This document shows positions 1 through 8,313 of a stretch of 64,000 nucleotides of DNA, piece by piece. The DNA comes from Fimenecus sp964614605. GTDB lineage: Bacteria; Bacillota; Clostridia; Oscillospirales; Acutalibacteraceae. Position numbers and translations under genes: made by a program. Positions within the stretch are counted from its first letter, which is position 1; each line of letters starts with the position of its first letter. The stretch lies in NCBI GenBank assembly GCA_964614605.1, contig CAZTLU010000001.1, positions 1 through 64,000 of the forward strand. The letters are read 5' to 3'. The notes beneath the pieces were generated by a model. That model did no database searches and was not told where the DNA came from. It saw nothing but the letters and a program-made list of their open reading frames with translations.

Positions 1-8
1 TTATATAA

Positions 9-611
9 TCATAAATTTATCTTTCTATCTTTAAAATAAAATTCTTTATCGTGGTCATTGATTTCACGCAAAACTCTGCAGGGATTCCCCACTGCCACAA
101 CATTTGCGGGAATATCCTTTGTAACAACGCTACCTGCACCTATAACGGTATTATCACCTATTGTAACACCCGGCAATACAATTACACCCGCACCGAGCCA
201 ACAGTTTTTACCGATATGTATCGGCATATTGTACTGATACGCAAGCGGTCGTAATTCAGGCAAAATCGGGTGTCCCGCAGTAGCAAGTACTACATTAGGA
301 CCAAACATTGTATAATCGCCAACATAAATATGTGTGTCATCAACGAGTGTTAAATTAAAATTTGCATAAACGCCCTTACCGAAATGCACATGCTTACCAC
401 CCCAATTGGAATGGAGTGGTGGTTCAATATAGCACCCCACACCTATTTCAGCAAACATACTTTTGAGCATTTCTGTTCTTTTTTCTTGTTCTAATGGTCT
501 GGTAGCATTAAAATCATAAAGCTTTTCTACAAAAGTCAACTGCTCTGCAACCAAATCCTCGTCACCTGATAAATATAAATCTCCGCTGTGCATTTTTTCA
601 CGAATATCCAT
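9..611 (-). CDS. Maltose/galactoside O-acetyltransferase family protein (hexapeptide repeat)
   Basis: Predicted cytoplasmic acetyltransferase that moves acetyl from acetyl-CoA to a sugar hydroxyl. The 200-residue protein has a short helical N-terminal segment like the Mac domain (about 1-55), then a left-handed beta-helix of hexapeptide repeats (about 75-180). TAGHP at 111-115 holds the family's catalytic histidine (His114), and the family's closing pattern NPCRV follows near 176. The ATG at 611 is chosen because AAGGAG lies 6 bases before it; the longer frame begins at a TTG with no such site. It starts 10 bases after the GH28-like gene stops, so the two are probably co-transcribed and the acceptor may be a plant-derived sugar. 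Family is clear; substrate is inferred. Confidence 0.88.
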   Translation of the reverse strand: MDIREKMHSGDLYLSGDEDLVAEQLTFVEKLYDFNATRPLEQEKRTEMLKSMFAEIGVGCYIEPPLHSNWGGKHVHFGKGVYANFNLTLVDDTHIYVGDYTMFGPNVVLATAGHPILPELRPLAYQYNMPIHIGKNCWLGAGVIVLPGVTIGDNTVIGAGSVVTKDIPANVVAVGNPCRVLREINDHDKEFYFKDRKINL

Positions 612-621
612 AAGTAACTCC

Positions 622-2154
622 TTATTTAATGCTGAAGCCGCCACAATCAATTATTTTTTTGAATTTACGGTGGGTATTTTCTCTTGGTTTAACCCTAAAA
701 TTTTCTAATAAAATATTATCCGCGTGCCGCACGAAGATTCCGTAAGCATTGATATTTCTGAAACGATTACATTCGGGATATTCCTTTTCCTGCTCGGGAA
801 TTTTAAATCTGAAATCAAAATAATCCTTGCCGTCGGCATATCTGATATCAAAATTATCAAGTTTTACATCTTTAATCTTTTGATTCGGTATGCCCATAAT
901 CATTACAGGAATTTCAACATTTTTTGCAACAACATTTTTTATGTTTATATTTTCAATTTCACCCCTACCGTCAAGCTCGGGCTTATTGTCACCATTACGG
1001 TTATTAAGTCTTATAAACAACGGGCAAGCCATTGAATCCATTTCAATATCAGAAATGTTAATGTTGCTCACTTTTGCTCCATCACAGGATTCAATTGAAA
1101 TTCCGCTAACACCTGCGGGGTAAATATCAGTTAAATAGAATTTACAGTTTTCAACGGTTACATCACAAATATCTAATGAAGTTTCAGTACCGATTTTAAA
1201 TGCATTTGTACAAGATACAACCTCACAATCGTGAATATAAATATTGCTCATTCCACGCTTGCAGGCAACATCAAGATTGTTCTTAATTATAAGTCCGTCA
1301 TCACCTGAGGTTCTAAGACTCATATTATTTTTAAGTACAATTCCGTCATCTGCAGTTGAAACAAAGCAATTTTTAATAATTACATTTGAAGAACCGCAAA
1401 TATCAATGCCGTCACAGTTTGCAATGTGGCGGTTATTATTTATAACAATATTTGAAATATTGACATCATTTGAAGAGTTTACATTCACTGTCCACATTGC
1501 TGAATTTTCGAGAATAAGATTATAAAGCTTAATATGACTGCAATTCTTCAAAAACATTAAATATCCATATTTACTCTTATGAGAAAATCGAATTCTTTTT
1601 CTGTATTCCTGACGCAATTCCCATACATCAAGGGTATTTTTAAAAGGTTCAAGCTTTGGCGGTAATGTTGGTTTAAGAGAGAAAAAATTACCCTCACCGC
1701 AGATTTTACCTGGACCCACAACACCTATGTTTTCACAGCTTTCAGCATAAATTAAGGCATTTTCAGTGTAATCGTCTGTATTATGCGATGCCACAATTGA
1801 CGAACCATCTGCGATATATAAAACAACATTACTTTTGAGATATAATGTTCCGCTTGTGTAATTACCGCCGTCTACCACTACAATGCCACCGCCATTTTTG
1901 TGACAGGCTTCAATTGCAGTATTAATCATTTTAGCGTTATTTATTGAAATATCGCCAGCTTTAGCACCAAAATCGCGAACATACTTTGCATCGTGCAAAG
2001 GCAATCTCAAATCGAAATTTATGTACTTTTTTAATGGAATATTTTTATAAAAATCGCCCTCATAAACCTCTGAAAAAACCTCGCCTTCGTATACTTTATG
2101 GTCTTTTTGAAGTTTTGGGAAAAATGAGCCTATATGATTTATAAGTCGTGACAA
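622..2154 (-). CDS. Glycoside hydrolase family 28-like protein (polygalacturonase-type beta-helix)
   Basis: Predicted pectin- or rhamnogalacturonan-active hydrolase of 510 residues. The pectate-lyase-type start 'DFGAKAGD' (about 61-68) is followed by parallel beta-helix repeats to about 480. GH28-type acidic residues are visible in NCDGID (247-252) and TADDGI (267-272). No signal peptide is evident, so it may act inside the cell on imported oligosaccharides, as many gut GH28 proteins do. The frame opens at a GTG (2163) that is itself part of the Shine-Dalgarno GAGGTGA; the TTG at 2154, 8 bases after GAGG, is the likelier start. It is followed at once by a sugar acetyltransferase gene. Substrate unknown. 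Confidence 0.85.
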   Translation of the reverse strand: MSRLINHIGSFFPKLQKDHKVYEGEVFSEVYEGDFYKNIPLKKYINFDLRLPLHDAKYVRDFGAKAGDISINNAKMINTAIEACHKNGGGIVVVDGGNYTSGTLYLKSNVVLYIADGSSIVASHNTDDYTENALIYAESCENIGVVGPGKICGEGNFFSLKPTLPPKLEPFKNTLDVWELRQEYRKRIRFSHKSKYGYLMFLKNCSHIKLYNLILENSAMWTVNVNSSNDVNISNIVINNNRHIANCDGIDICGSSNVIIKNCFVSTADDGIVLKNNMSLRTSGDDGLIIKNNLDVACKRGMSNIYIHDCEVVSCTNAFKIGTETSLDICDVTVENCKFYLTDIYPAGVSGISIESCDGAKVSNINISDIEMDSMACPLFIRLNNRNGDNKPELDGRGEIENINIKNVVAKNVEIPVMIMGIPNQKIKDVKLDNFDIRYADGKDYFDFRFKIPEQEKEYPECNRFRNINAYGIFVRHADNILLENFRVKPRENTHRKFKKIIDCGGFSIK

Positions 2155-2271
2155 AACTATCACCTCAATTGATATATTAACATAATAAATTTTAAAAGAA
2201 AAGATTTATTAAGTATTTTTTATGTTGATTTTCATATTCTATTATGAAGCAAATTTTTTTGAGGTGATTTT

Positions 2272-4101
2272 ATGTGCGGTATTGCAGGCGAAGTGTCATT
2301 TTCTCACTCTGTAATCAAAAATAAAGACTCATTTTTACGAATGCAAAAGGTACTTGCACCCCGAGGTCCCGACCAAAACGGGATGTATATAAAAGATAAC
2401 GCAGCTCTTATTCATTCAAGACTATGTGTCATTGATATTGAAAACGGAATTCAGCCCATGACAACAAAATATGGCAAAAACGAGTATACAATTGTGTATA
2501 ACGGTGAACTGTATAACACAGATGAAGTACGTAAAGAATTGACGATTTTGGGCCACAGATTTATTGGGCACTCAGACACAGAAGTGGTTCTAAAATCCTT
2601 TGTAGAATGGAAAGAAAAATGTGTTGAAAAATTCAACGGAATTTTCGCTTTTGCAGTTTGGGACGAAGCAGAAAAAAGACTCTTTTTTGCCCGCGACAGA
2701 ATTGGTGTTAAGCCGTTATTTTATACTGTTGTTAATAATTCTTTTATCTTCGGCTCTGAAATAAAAGCACTACTTGAACATCAATATGTCGAGCCGATTA
2801 TTAACGAAAATTCAATAGCCGAAATTATGTTCATAGGACCCGGAAGAACTCCTGGTTGTGCAGTTTTTAAAGGCATTAACGAGGTAAAGCCTGCCTGTTG
2901 CGGATATTATTCAAGAAGCGGAATTAAAATCCGCAAATATTGGACCCTGAAAGACCGTGAGCATAAAGACAATTTTGAACAAACAGTTGAAAAGGTAAGA
3001 TTTCTTGTAAAGGATGCAATTGCGCGGCAATTAGTATCTGATGTGCCGGTCGGTACTTTCCTTTCAGGAGGACTTGATTCAAGTATTATTTCATCAATTG
3101 CTAATTCATATTTCAAAGAAAAAGGTCAGCAATTAAAGACATTTTCTGTAACTTATGAGGACAATGATAAATATTTTAAAACAAGTAAATTCCAACCTAA
3201 TAGTGATACGGAATACATCAAAAAGATGTCCGATTATCTCGGTTGTGAGCATCATTTAATCACCCTTACCAATCACGACCTTGCAAATGCACTATTTGAG
3301 GCAGTTAATGCCCGTGATTTGCCGGGAATGGCAGATGTTGATTCTTCCCTCTTGTTATTCTGTAAAGAAATTAAGAAGCATTGCACTGTCGCACTTTCAG
3401 GTGAATGTGCCGACGAGATTTTCGGTGGCTATCCGTGGTATAGGGATAAAGAAATAAGAGCTATAAACGGCTTCCCTTGGGCACAGTCAACTGCATACAG
3501 AAAATCTTTTATTAAAGACGATATATCTTTGCCAAATGCAGAAGATTATGTATATTCAAGATACAAAGATACACTTATAAACACATCAAAAATTAAGGGC
3601 ATCTCCCCTCTTGAATCACGAATGAAAGAAATGATGAAATTAAATCTTGATTGGTTTATGCAAACGCTTCTTGACCGTAAAGACAGAATGAGTATGTATA
3701 ATGCACTTGAAGTGCGCGTGCCCTTCTGCGACTACAGAATCGCTGAATACCTTTATTCTGTACCTTGGGAATATAAAGACTATAAGTCATACGAAAAAGG
3801 TCTTTTAAGGCAGGCTGCGACGGGGATTTTGCCTGATGAGGTATTGTGGCGGAAGAAGAGTCCATACCCAAAAACACATAATCCCGAATATTTAAAATTA
3901 GTTTCAGATATGCTTAAAGAAGTAATTAAAAATTCCGCTTCTCCCATTTTAACATTCATAAAAAAAGAAGAATTGCAAAAACTATTAAATGCAGAAAGAC
4001 ACGAACCGTGGTACGGTCAGCTTATGACAACACCACAGACTATTGCATATTTCGTACAAATCAATTACTGGCTTGAAAAATATAAAATAACCATTGAATA
4101 A
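2272..4101 (+). CDS. asnB: Asparagine synthase (glutamine-hydrolysing)
   Basis: Makes asparagine from aspartate, ATP and glutamine in the cytoplasm. The 609-residue protein starts MCGIAG, so Cys2 becomes the N-terminal nucleophile of the class II glutaminase domain (about 2-210). The synthetase domain carries the pyrophosphate loop SGGLDSS at 265-271 and a later SGECADEIFGGYPW motif. Length is normal for the family. GAGGTGA at 2261-2267 precedes the ATG. The ldh gene begins 11 bases after the stop, so the pair looks like an operon. Clostridia often carry several asnB-like genes, some modifying peptides or cell wall, so a role other than free asparagine synthesis is possible. Confidence 0.92.
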   Translation: MCGIAGEVSFSHSVIKNKDSFLRMQKVLAPRGPDQNGMYIKDNAALIHSRLCVIDIENGIQPMTTKYGKNEYTIVYNGELYNTDEVRKELTILGHRFIGHSDTEVVLKSFVEWKEKCVEKFNGIFAFAVWDEAEKRLFFARDRIGVKPLFYTVVNNSFIFGSEIKALLEHQYVEPIINENSIAEIMFIGPGRTPGCAVFKGINEVKPACCGYYSRSGIKIRKYWTLKDREHKDNFEQTVEKVRFLVKDAIARQLVSDVPVGTFLSGGLDSSIISSIANSYFKEKGQQLKTFSVTYEDNDKYFKTSKFQPNSDTEYIKKMSDYLGCEHHLITLTNHDLANALFEAVNARDLPGMADVDSSLLLFCKEIKKHCTVALSGECADEIFGGYPWYRDKEIRAINGFPWAQSTAYRKSFIKDDISLPNAEDYVYSRYKDTLINTSKIKGISPLESRMKEMMKLNLDWFMQTLLDRKDRMSMYNALEVRVPFCDYRIAEYLYSVPWEYKDYKSYEKGLLRQAATGILPDEVLWRKKSPYPKTHNPEYLKLVSDMLKEVIKNSASPILTFIKKEELQKLLNAERHEPWYGQLMTTPQTIAYFVQINYWLEKYKITIE

Positions 4102-4112
4102 GGTGAACAGGA

Positions 4113-5069
4113 ATGAAGAAAAAAACGGACTTAAAAAAGGTTGCACTAATCGGTACAGGCTTTGTGGGAATGAGCTTTGCTTATGCTTTAATGAACAGCG
4201 GCGAGTGTGACCAGCTTGTGCTCATTGATATAAACAAAGTCAAAGCACACGGTGAAGCAATGGATATGAATCACGGGCTAGCCTTCGCAAAGAGAAATAT
4301 GTTGATTTTTGACGGCGAATACTGTGATTGCTGTGATGCCGACATTGTTGTTATTGCCGCAGGCGTTAATCAAAAAGAGGGCGAAGGCAGAATTGCACTT
4401 TTACACCGAAATTATGAGGTATTCCGCTCAATAATTGACCCTATTATTAAAAGTGGATTTGAAGGCATATTTCTTGTCGCTACAAATCCCGTAGATATAA
4501 TGACAAAAATAACTCTTGAGTTGTCAGGCTTTGACCCATCAAGAGTTATCGGTAGCGGCACTACACTTGATACTGCAAGACTTCGATATTTACTTGGTGA
4601 TTATTTCTCAATTGACCCGCGAAATGTGCACGCATATGTAATCGGCGAGCACGGTGACAGTGAAATTGTTCCTTGGTCGCAGGCATATGTCACAACAAAA
4701 AGTGTGTTTGATATTATTGACCACTCAAACGGAAAATGGAAGAATGAGGATTTAAACAATATCAGTAAAAATGTCACAAGCGCGGCACAGGAAATAATAA
4801 AAGCGAAATCTGCCACATACTACGGCATTGGTATGGCACTTGTACGAATTGTAAGAGCAATTTTCGGCGATGAAAAAAGTGCACTTACTTGCTCGGTATT
4901 ATTAAACGGTCAATATGGAATTCACGGTGTTTATGCAGGATTGCCGGCAATAATCGGCAGAAACGGAGTTGAGGACATTATTGTTCTCGATTTAAAAGAA
5001 GACGAAGAAAAAGCATTTATAGAGTCCTGTAATTTCTTAAAAGAAACTGCGGAGCAAATAGGGTTTTAA
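4113..5069 (+). CDS. ldh: L-lactate dehydrogenase
   Basis: NAD-dependent interconversion of pyruvate and L-lactate, a fermentative step that regenerates NAD+. The 318-residue protein has the Rossmann motif GTGFVGMSFA (about 14-23) and the loop AAGVNQKEGEGR, where Gln at the specificity position points to lactate rather than malate dehydrogenase. GSGTTLDTARLR and GEHGDSE carry the substrate-binding and catalytic histidine regions. AAGGTGA precedes the ATG. It is second in a probable asnB-ldh operon and is followed by a strong bidirectional terminator. Lack of allosteric regulation cannot be judged from the sequence alone. Confidence 0.93.
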   Translation: MKKKTDLKKVALIGTGFVGMSFAYALMNSGECDQLVLIDINKVKAHGEAMDMNHGLAFAKRNMLIFDGEYCDCCDADIVVIAAGVNQKEGEGRIALLHRNYEVFRSIIDPIIKSGFEGIFLVATNPVDIMTKITLELSGFDPSRVIGSGTTLDTARLRYLLGDYFSIDPRNVHAYVIGEHGDSEIVPWSQAYVTTKSVFDIIDHSNGKWKNEDLNNISKNVTSAAQEIIKAKSATYYGIGMALVRIVRAIFGDEKSALTCSVLLNGQYGIHGVYAGLPAIIGRNGVEDIIVLDLKEDEEKAFIESCNFLKETAEQIGF

Positions 5070-5072
5070 GCA

Positions 5073-5105
5073 AAAAGCAGAGCTGGTGTAAGCTCTGCTT
5101 TTCTT
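5073..5105. terminator. Bidirectional intrinsic terminator between ldh and mreB
   Basis: A 9-bp GC-containing stem, AGCAGAGCT (5076-5084) with AGCTCTGCT (5091-5099), is flanked by A-runs on the left and T-runs on the right. It can therefore terminate ldh transcripts on the plus strand and mreB transcripts on the minus strand. The corrected mreB stop (5104-5106) lies just beside it. Confidence 0.85.
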
Positions 5106-6308
5106 ATATCTTATCAAACTTTCTTATTCTTTCTCTGATTTCGTCTTTGAAGATGAAACGATATCCGTTGTTTTCAAGAAGTTTGTCGTTNNNNNNNNNN
5201 NNNNNNNNNNNNNNNNNNNNNNNNNNNNNNNNNNNNNNNNNNNNNNNNNNNNNNNNNNNNNNNNNNNNNNNNNNNNNNNNNNNNNNNNNNTGATTTCGTC
5301 TTTGAAGATGAAACGATATCCGTTGTTTTCAAGAAGTTTGTCGTTTATCATCAATGTGCCCAAGCCTTTGATTTTTGTGAGTCTTGGTTCTTCCATAACC
5401 TCACAGCGAATACTTGTTTCTTTTTCAATTCTGTCAGCAATATCAAAGATTAGCGCACCTCCGCCACAAAGTAATATTCCGTGGTCTGCAGCATCAGCGA
5501 GCAATTCGGGCGGAATATTCTGCATTTCTGCGTGAATATCGCGAACAAGTGCAGAAATCTGCTCATCAACAAAGGGATATATCTCGGTAGAAGTAATTTC
5601 AAACGAAATTGGCATTTCGTCAAGATTACTTTTGCCTGAAACCATCAACGCAGTTTCACAATCTCTTTGTTGTGCGGAAGTTATTTTATTCTTGATTTCG
5701 CGTGCGGTATGGGGGCCAATATTGATGTCACGGTCTTTTTTTAGGTGCTTTATAACAGCCTTGTCTATTTCATCACTACCGCGACGAATCACACCGCTTG
5801 CGGCAATGCTCCCCATCGATACAACAGCAAATTCCGTTAACTGATGCCCGATATCGAGCACCATTCTTCCGCCTATTTTATCAGTAGCAACATTGGCACC
5901 GAATGCAGAGGCAAGAATACCCTCAACCATACAAACTCTGCCTGCACCTGCCAATGTGACGGCATCGAGAAAAGTCTTCTTTTCAAGGCTCGAAATATCG
6001 GTTGAAAGTGAAATAATAACATTTGGCTTATATATTCTGTTACCGCAGACGCGTTGCAAATAATAACGAAGCATTCTTTCTGCCATAACAAAGTCAGAAA
6101 TGACACCGTTGCGAATTACTTTTACAACCTTAATGTCGTTAATACATCTGCCATAAACTGCATCCGCCGCACTGCCGAAAGCTATTGGTTTTCCTGTTTC
6201 AGTTTCAACAGCAACAATAGACGGCTCATCAACAACAACGCCCTTGCCTTCTGCAAAAATTTTGAGAGAAGAAGAGCCGAAATCAATGCCGATTTTCATT
6301 CCTTTCAC
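5104..6308 (-). CDS. mreB: MreB/Mbl-like cell-shape actin, interrupted by an assembly gap
   Basis: Bacterial actin homologue that guides lateral wall synthesis on the inner membrane face. Phosphate-1 region IGIDFGSSSLK (6-16), phosphate-2 region DIGHQLTEF (152-160) and adenosine motif LLCGGGAL (279-286) are in order. The phosphate-2 loop departs from the usual DIGGGTTE. The 100-N gap plus a 55-base duplicate adds 155 bases and shifts the frame. Removing one duplicate and the Ns leaves 1050 bases, a 349-residue protein ending IRERIRKFDKI with its stop at 5104-5106, a normal MreB length. GTG at 6308 follows AGGAGGTGA with good spacing. It lies 31 bases after typA, probably in one operon. It could be a divergent second MreB paralogue. 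Confidence 0.85.
5136..5345. repeat. Exact 55-base direct duplicate flanking the N gap
   Basis: Bases 5136-5190 and 5291-5345 are identical over 55 bases and directly abut the two edges of the N run. Both copies encode the same MreB residues (KLLENNGYRFIFKDEI region). This is what two contigs with an unmerged end overlap would produce; it is almost certainly an artefact rather than a biological repeat. Confidence 0.93.
5191..5290. other. Scaffold gap (100 N)
   Basis: A run of exactly 100 N, a conventional placeholder length for a gap of unknown size. Because the flanks overlap by 55 identical bases, the true gap size is probably negative, so no sequence is missing. Confidence 0.97.
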
Positions 6309-6339
6309 GATGTCACCTCCTAATGTAAATTACAATAAA

Positions 6340-8160
6340 TTATTTTCTCTTGAATTGTTGTTTAAGTCTTAATTCTTTTGAAAGAATTGTTTTACGAAGT
6401 CTTATGTTTATTGGTGTAACCTCCATAAGCTCATCATCTTTAATAAATTCCATTGATTGCTCAAGACTTAAGGTTGTGTGTGGAACAAGTCGTAATGCGT
6501 CATCAGAGCCTGACGCACGTGTATTTGTAAGGTGCTTTGTTTTACAAATATTACATACAATATCTTCGCTCTTTGCACATTCGCCAACAATCATACCCTC
6601 ATATACGGGGACACCGGGACCGATAAAAAGACGACCTCTGTCTTGTGTGTTAAACAAGCCGTAAGCTGTACTCTCGCCTGTTTCGTGAGCAACAATTGAG
6701 CCTCTTTCGCGGGTTTCAATTTCACCCTTATACTCCTCATAACCAGCAAACAGGTTATTCATAATACCATTACCGTTAGTATCAGTCATAAACTCTGAAC
6801 GATAGCCTATAAGTCCTCGTGCGGGAATTTTAAACTCAAGATGTGTTGAGCCGCCCTCGCGTGTGCCCATATTTTCAAGCTCACCGCGACGAGCACCAAT
6901 TTTCATCATTACAGAGCCGACATATTCTTCGGGCACTTCAACAATGAGTAATTCCATAGGCTCTAAAAGTACGCCATTTTCAACCTTTGTAATTACCTTG
7001 GGTCGAGAAACCTGAAATTCATATCCCTGACGACGCATTGTTTCAATAAGAATTGAAAGATGCAATTCACCACGGCCGGAAACCTTAAAGGTATCGGTAG
7101 AATCTGTTTCTTCAACACGCATACTTACATTTGTTTCGACCTCTTTGAAAAGTCGGTCACGAAGATTTCGCGATGTAACATATTTACCCTCTTTGCCTGC
7201 AAACGGGCTATCATTAACAATAAAGTTCATTGACAAAGTAGGCTCGTCAATTTTAATAAAAGGCAATGGCTCAACGCAATCAGGTGAACATATAGTTTCG
7301 CCGATGTTAAGGTCAGTAATTCCTGAAATACAGATAATATCACCGATTGCTGCGCTCTCAACCTCAACACGCTTAAGACCCTCAAACTGATAAAGACGAG
7401 AAATGCGAACATTCTCTTGGCTACCATCAGTTTTACAGAGTGTAACCAAATCATTACGGTTAATTCTGCCACGCTCAACACGACCAACACCGATTCTGCC
7501 GATGTAATCGTCATAGTCAAGACTTGAGAAAAGCACCTGCAAGGGAGCGTCAATATCACCGGCGGGAGCCTCAATATTCTCAATAATAGCATCAAAAAGA
7601 GGTCTCATATCGCCTTCACGCACATCTGGCTCAAGTGAAGAATAACCGTCACGGGCTGATGCGTAAATTACGGGGAATTCAATCTGCTCGTCACTTGCGC
7701 CGAGCTCAATAAACAAATCAAGTACCTCGTCAATAACTTCTGCGGGACGAGCACCGGGTCTGTCAATCTTGTTAACAACTACAAGAACTTTTTTATTTAA
7801 GCCCAGAGCCTTTTTCAGAACAAATCTAGTCTGTGGCATGCAACCCTCAAAGGCGTCAACAAGCAACAGAACACCGTCAACCATTGTGAGAATTCGCTCT
7901 ACCTCACCACCAAAATCAGCGTGACCGGGAGTATCGACAATATTGATTTTTATATCTTTATAATGCACAGAAGTGTTTTTTGAAAGAATTGTAATTCCGC
8001 GCTCTCTTTCAAGGTCGTTTGAGTCCATAACTCTGTCTTGAACAACCTCGTTACTTCTGAAAATGCCACTTTGCTTTAAAAGCTCGTCAACCAATGTAGT
8101 TTTACCGTGGTCAACGTGAGCAATAATGGCAATATTTCTAACATCTTCTCTTTTTTTCAA
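6340..8160 (-). CDS. typA: Ribosome-associated GTPase TypA/BipA
   Basis: Translational GTPase related to EF-G, linked to 50S assembly and stress growth. The 606-residue protein has G1 AHVDHGKTTL near its start, G3 DTPGHADFG and G4 NKID, then EF-G-like domains and the TypA-specific C-terminal part. The frame opens at GTG 8169, which belongs to the Shine-Dalgarno AAGGTGA. The TTG at 8160, six bases beyond AAGGTG, gives MKKREDVRNIAIIAHVDHG, which matches the usual TypA N-terminus, so I prefer it. A promoter lies at 8194-8222. mreB follows 31 bases downstream, an uncommon pairing. Confidence 0.95.
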   Translation of the reverse strand: MKKREDVRNIAIIAHVDHGKTTLVDELLKQSGIFRSNEVVQDRVMDSNDLERERGITILSKNTSVHYKDIKINIVDTPGHADFGGEVERILTMVDGVLLLVDAFEGCMPQTRFVLKKALGLNKKVLVVVNKIDRPGARPAEVIDEVLDLFIELGASDEQIEFPVIYASARDGYSSLEPDVREGDMRPLFDAIIENIEAPAGDIDAPLQVLFSSLDYDDYIGRIGVGRVERGRINRNDLVTLCKTDGSQENVRISRLYQFEGLKRVEVESAAIGDIICISGITDLNIGETICSPDCVEPLPFIKIDEPTLSMNFIVNDSPFAGKEGKYVTSRNLRDRLFKEVETNVSMRVEETDSTDTFKVSGRGELHLSILIETMRRQGYEFQVSRPKVITKVENGVLLEPMELLIVEVPEEYVGSVMMKIGARRGELENMGTREGGSTHLEFKIPARGLIGYRSEFMTDTNGNGIMNNLFAGYEEYKGEIETRERGSIVAHETGESTAYGLFNTQDRGRLFIGPGVPVYEGMIVGECAKSEDIVCNICKTKHLTNTRASGSDDALRLVPHTTLSLEQSMEFIKDDELMEVTPINIRLRKTILSKELRLKQQFKRK

Positions 8161-8193
8161 GAATTTCACCTTCGTTTATAATTTCGACTATAT

Positions 8194-8222
8194 ATTTTAC
8201 CACTATATATTACATTCTGCAA
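8194..8222 (-). promoter_or_regulatory. SigA-type promoter for typA-mreB
   Basis: Read on the minus strand: -35 TTGCAG (8217-8222), a 17-base spacer and -10 TAAAAT (8194-8199), about 35 bases upstream of the typA start. Four or five of six bases match consensus in each box. Confidence 0.6.
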
Positions 8223-8255
8223 GAATAAAATAACACTAAATTAAGCTCAATATAC

Positions 8256-8284
8256 TTTACAAATCAGTAAAAATGGGCTAAAAT
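8256..8284 (+). promoter_or_regulatory. SigA-type promoter for the DUF4091-rodA unit
   Basis: -35 TTTACA (8256-8261), 17-base spacer, -10 TAAAAT (8279-8284), each 5/6 to consensus. It is 30 bases upstream of the TTG start at 8314 and diverges from the typA promoter. Confidence 0.6.
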
Positions 8285-8313
8285 TTATATAAATTGTTTC
8301 GGAGTGATAAACT

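Noticed and set aside
1244..1525. Plus-strand frame opposite the GH28-like gene, and other long antisense frames (for example 724-1035, 36296-36568, 43372-43731)
   Set aside because: They lie fully inside well-supported genes on the other strand, have no ribosome site and low-complexity composition typical of codon-bias shadows.
5124..6308. MreB frame with Ns translated through the gap and a C-terminus TTNFLK...KSEKE
   Set aside because: The reading frame is shifted by the 155 artificial bases; the collapsed sequence gives a better, full-length end at 5104.
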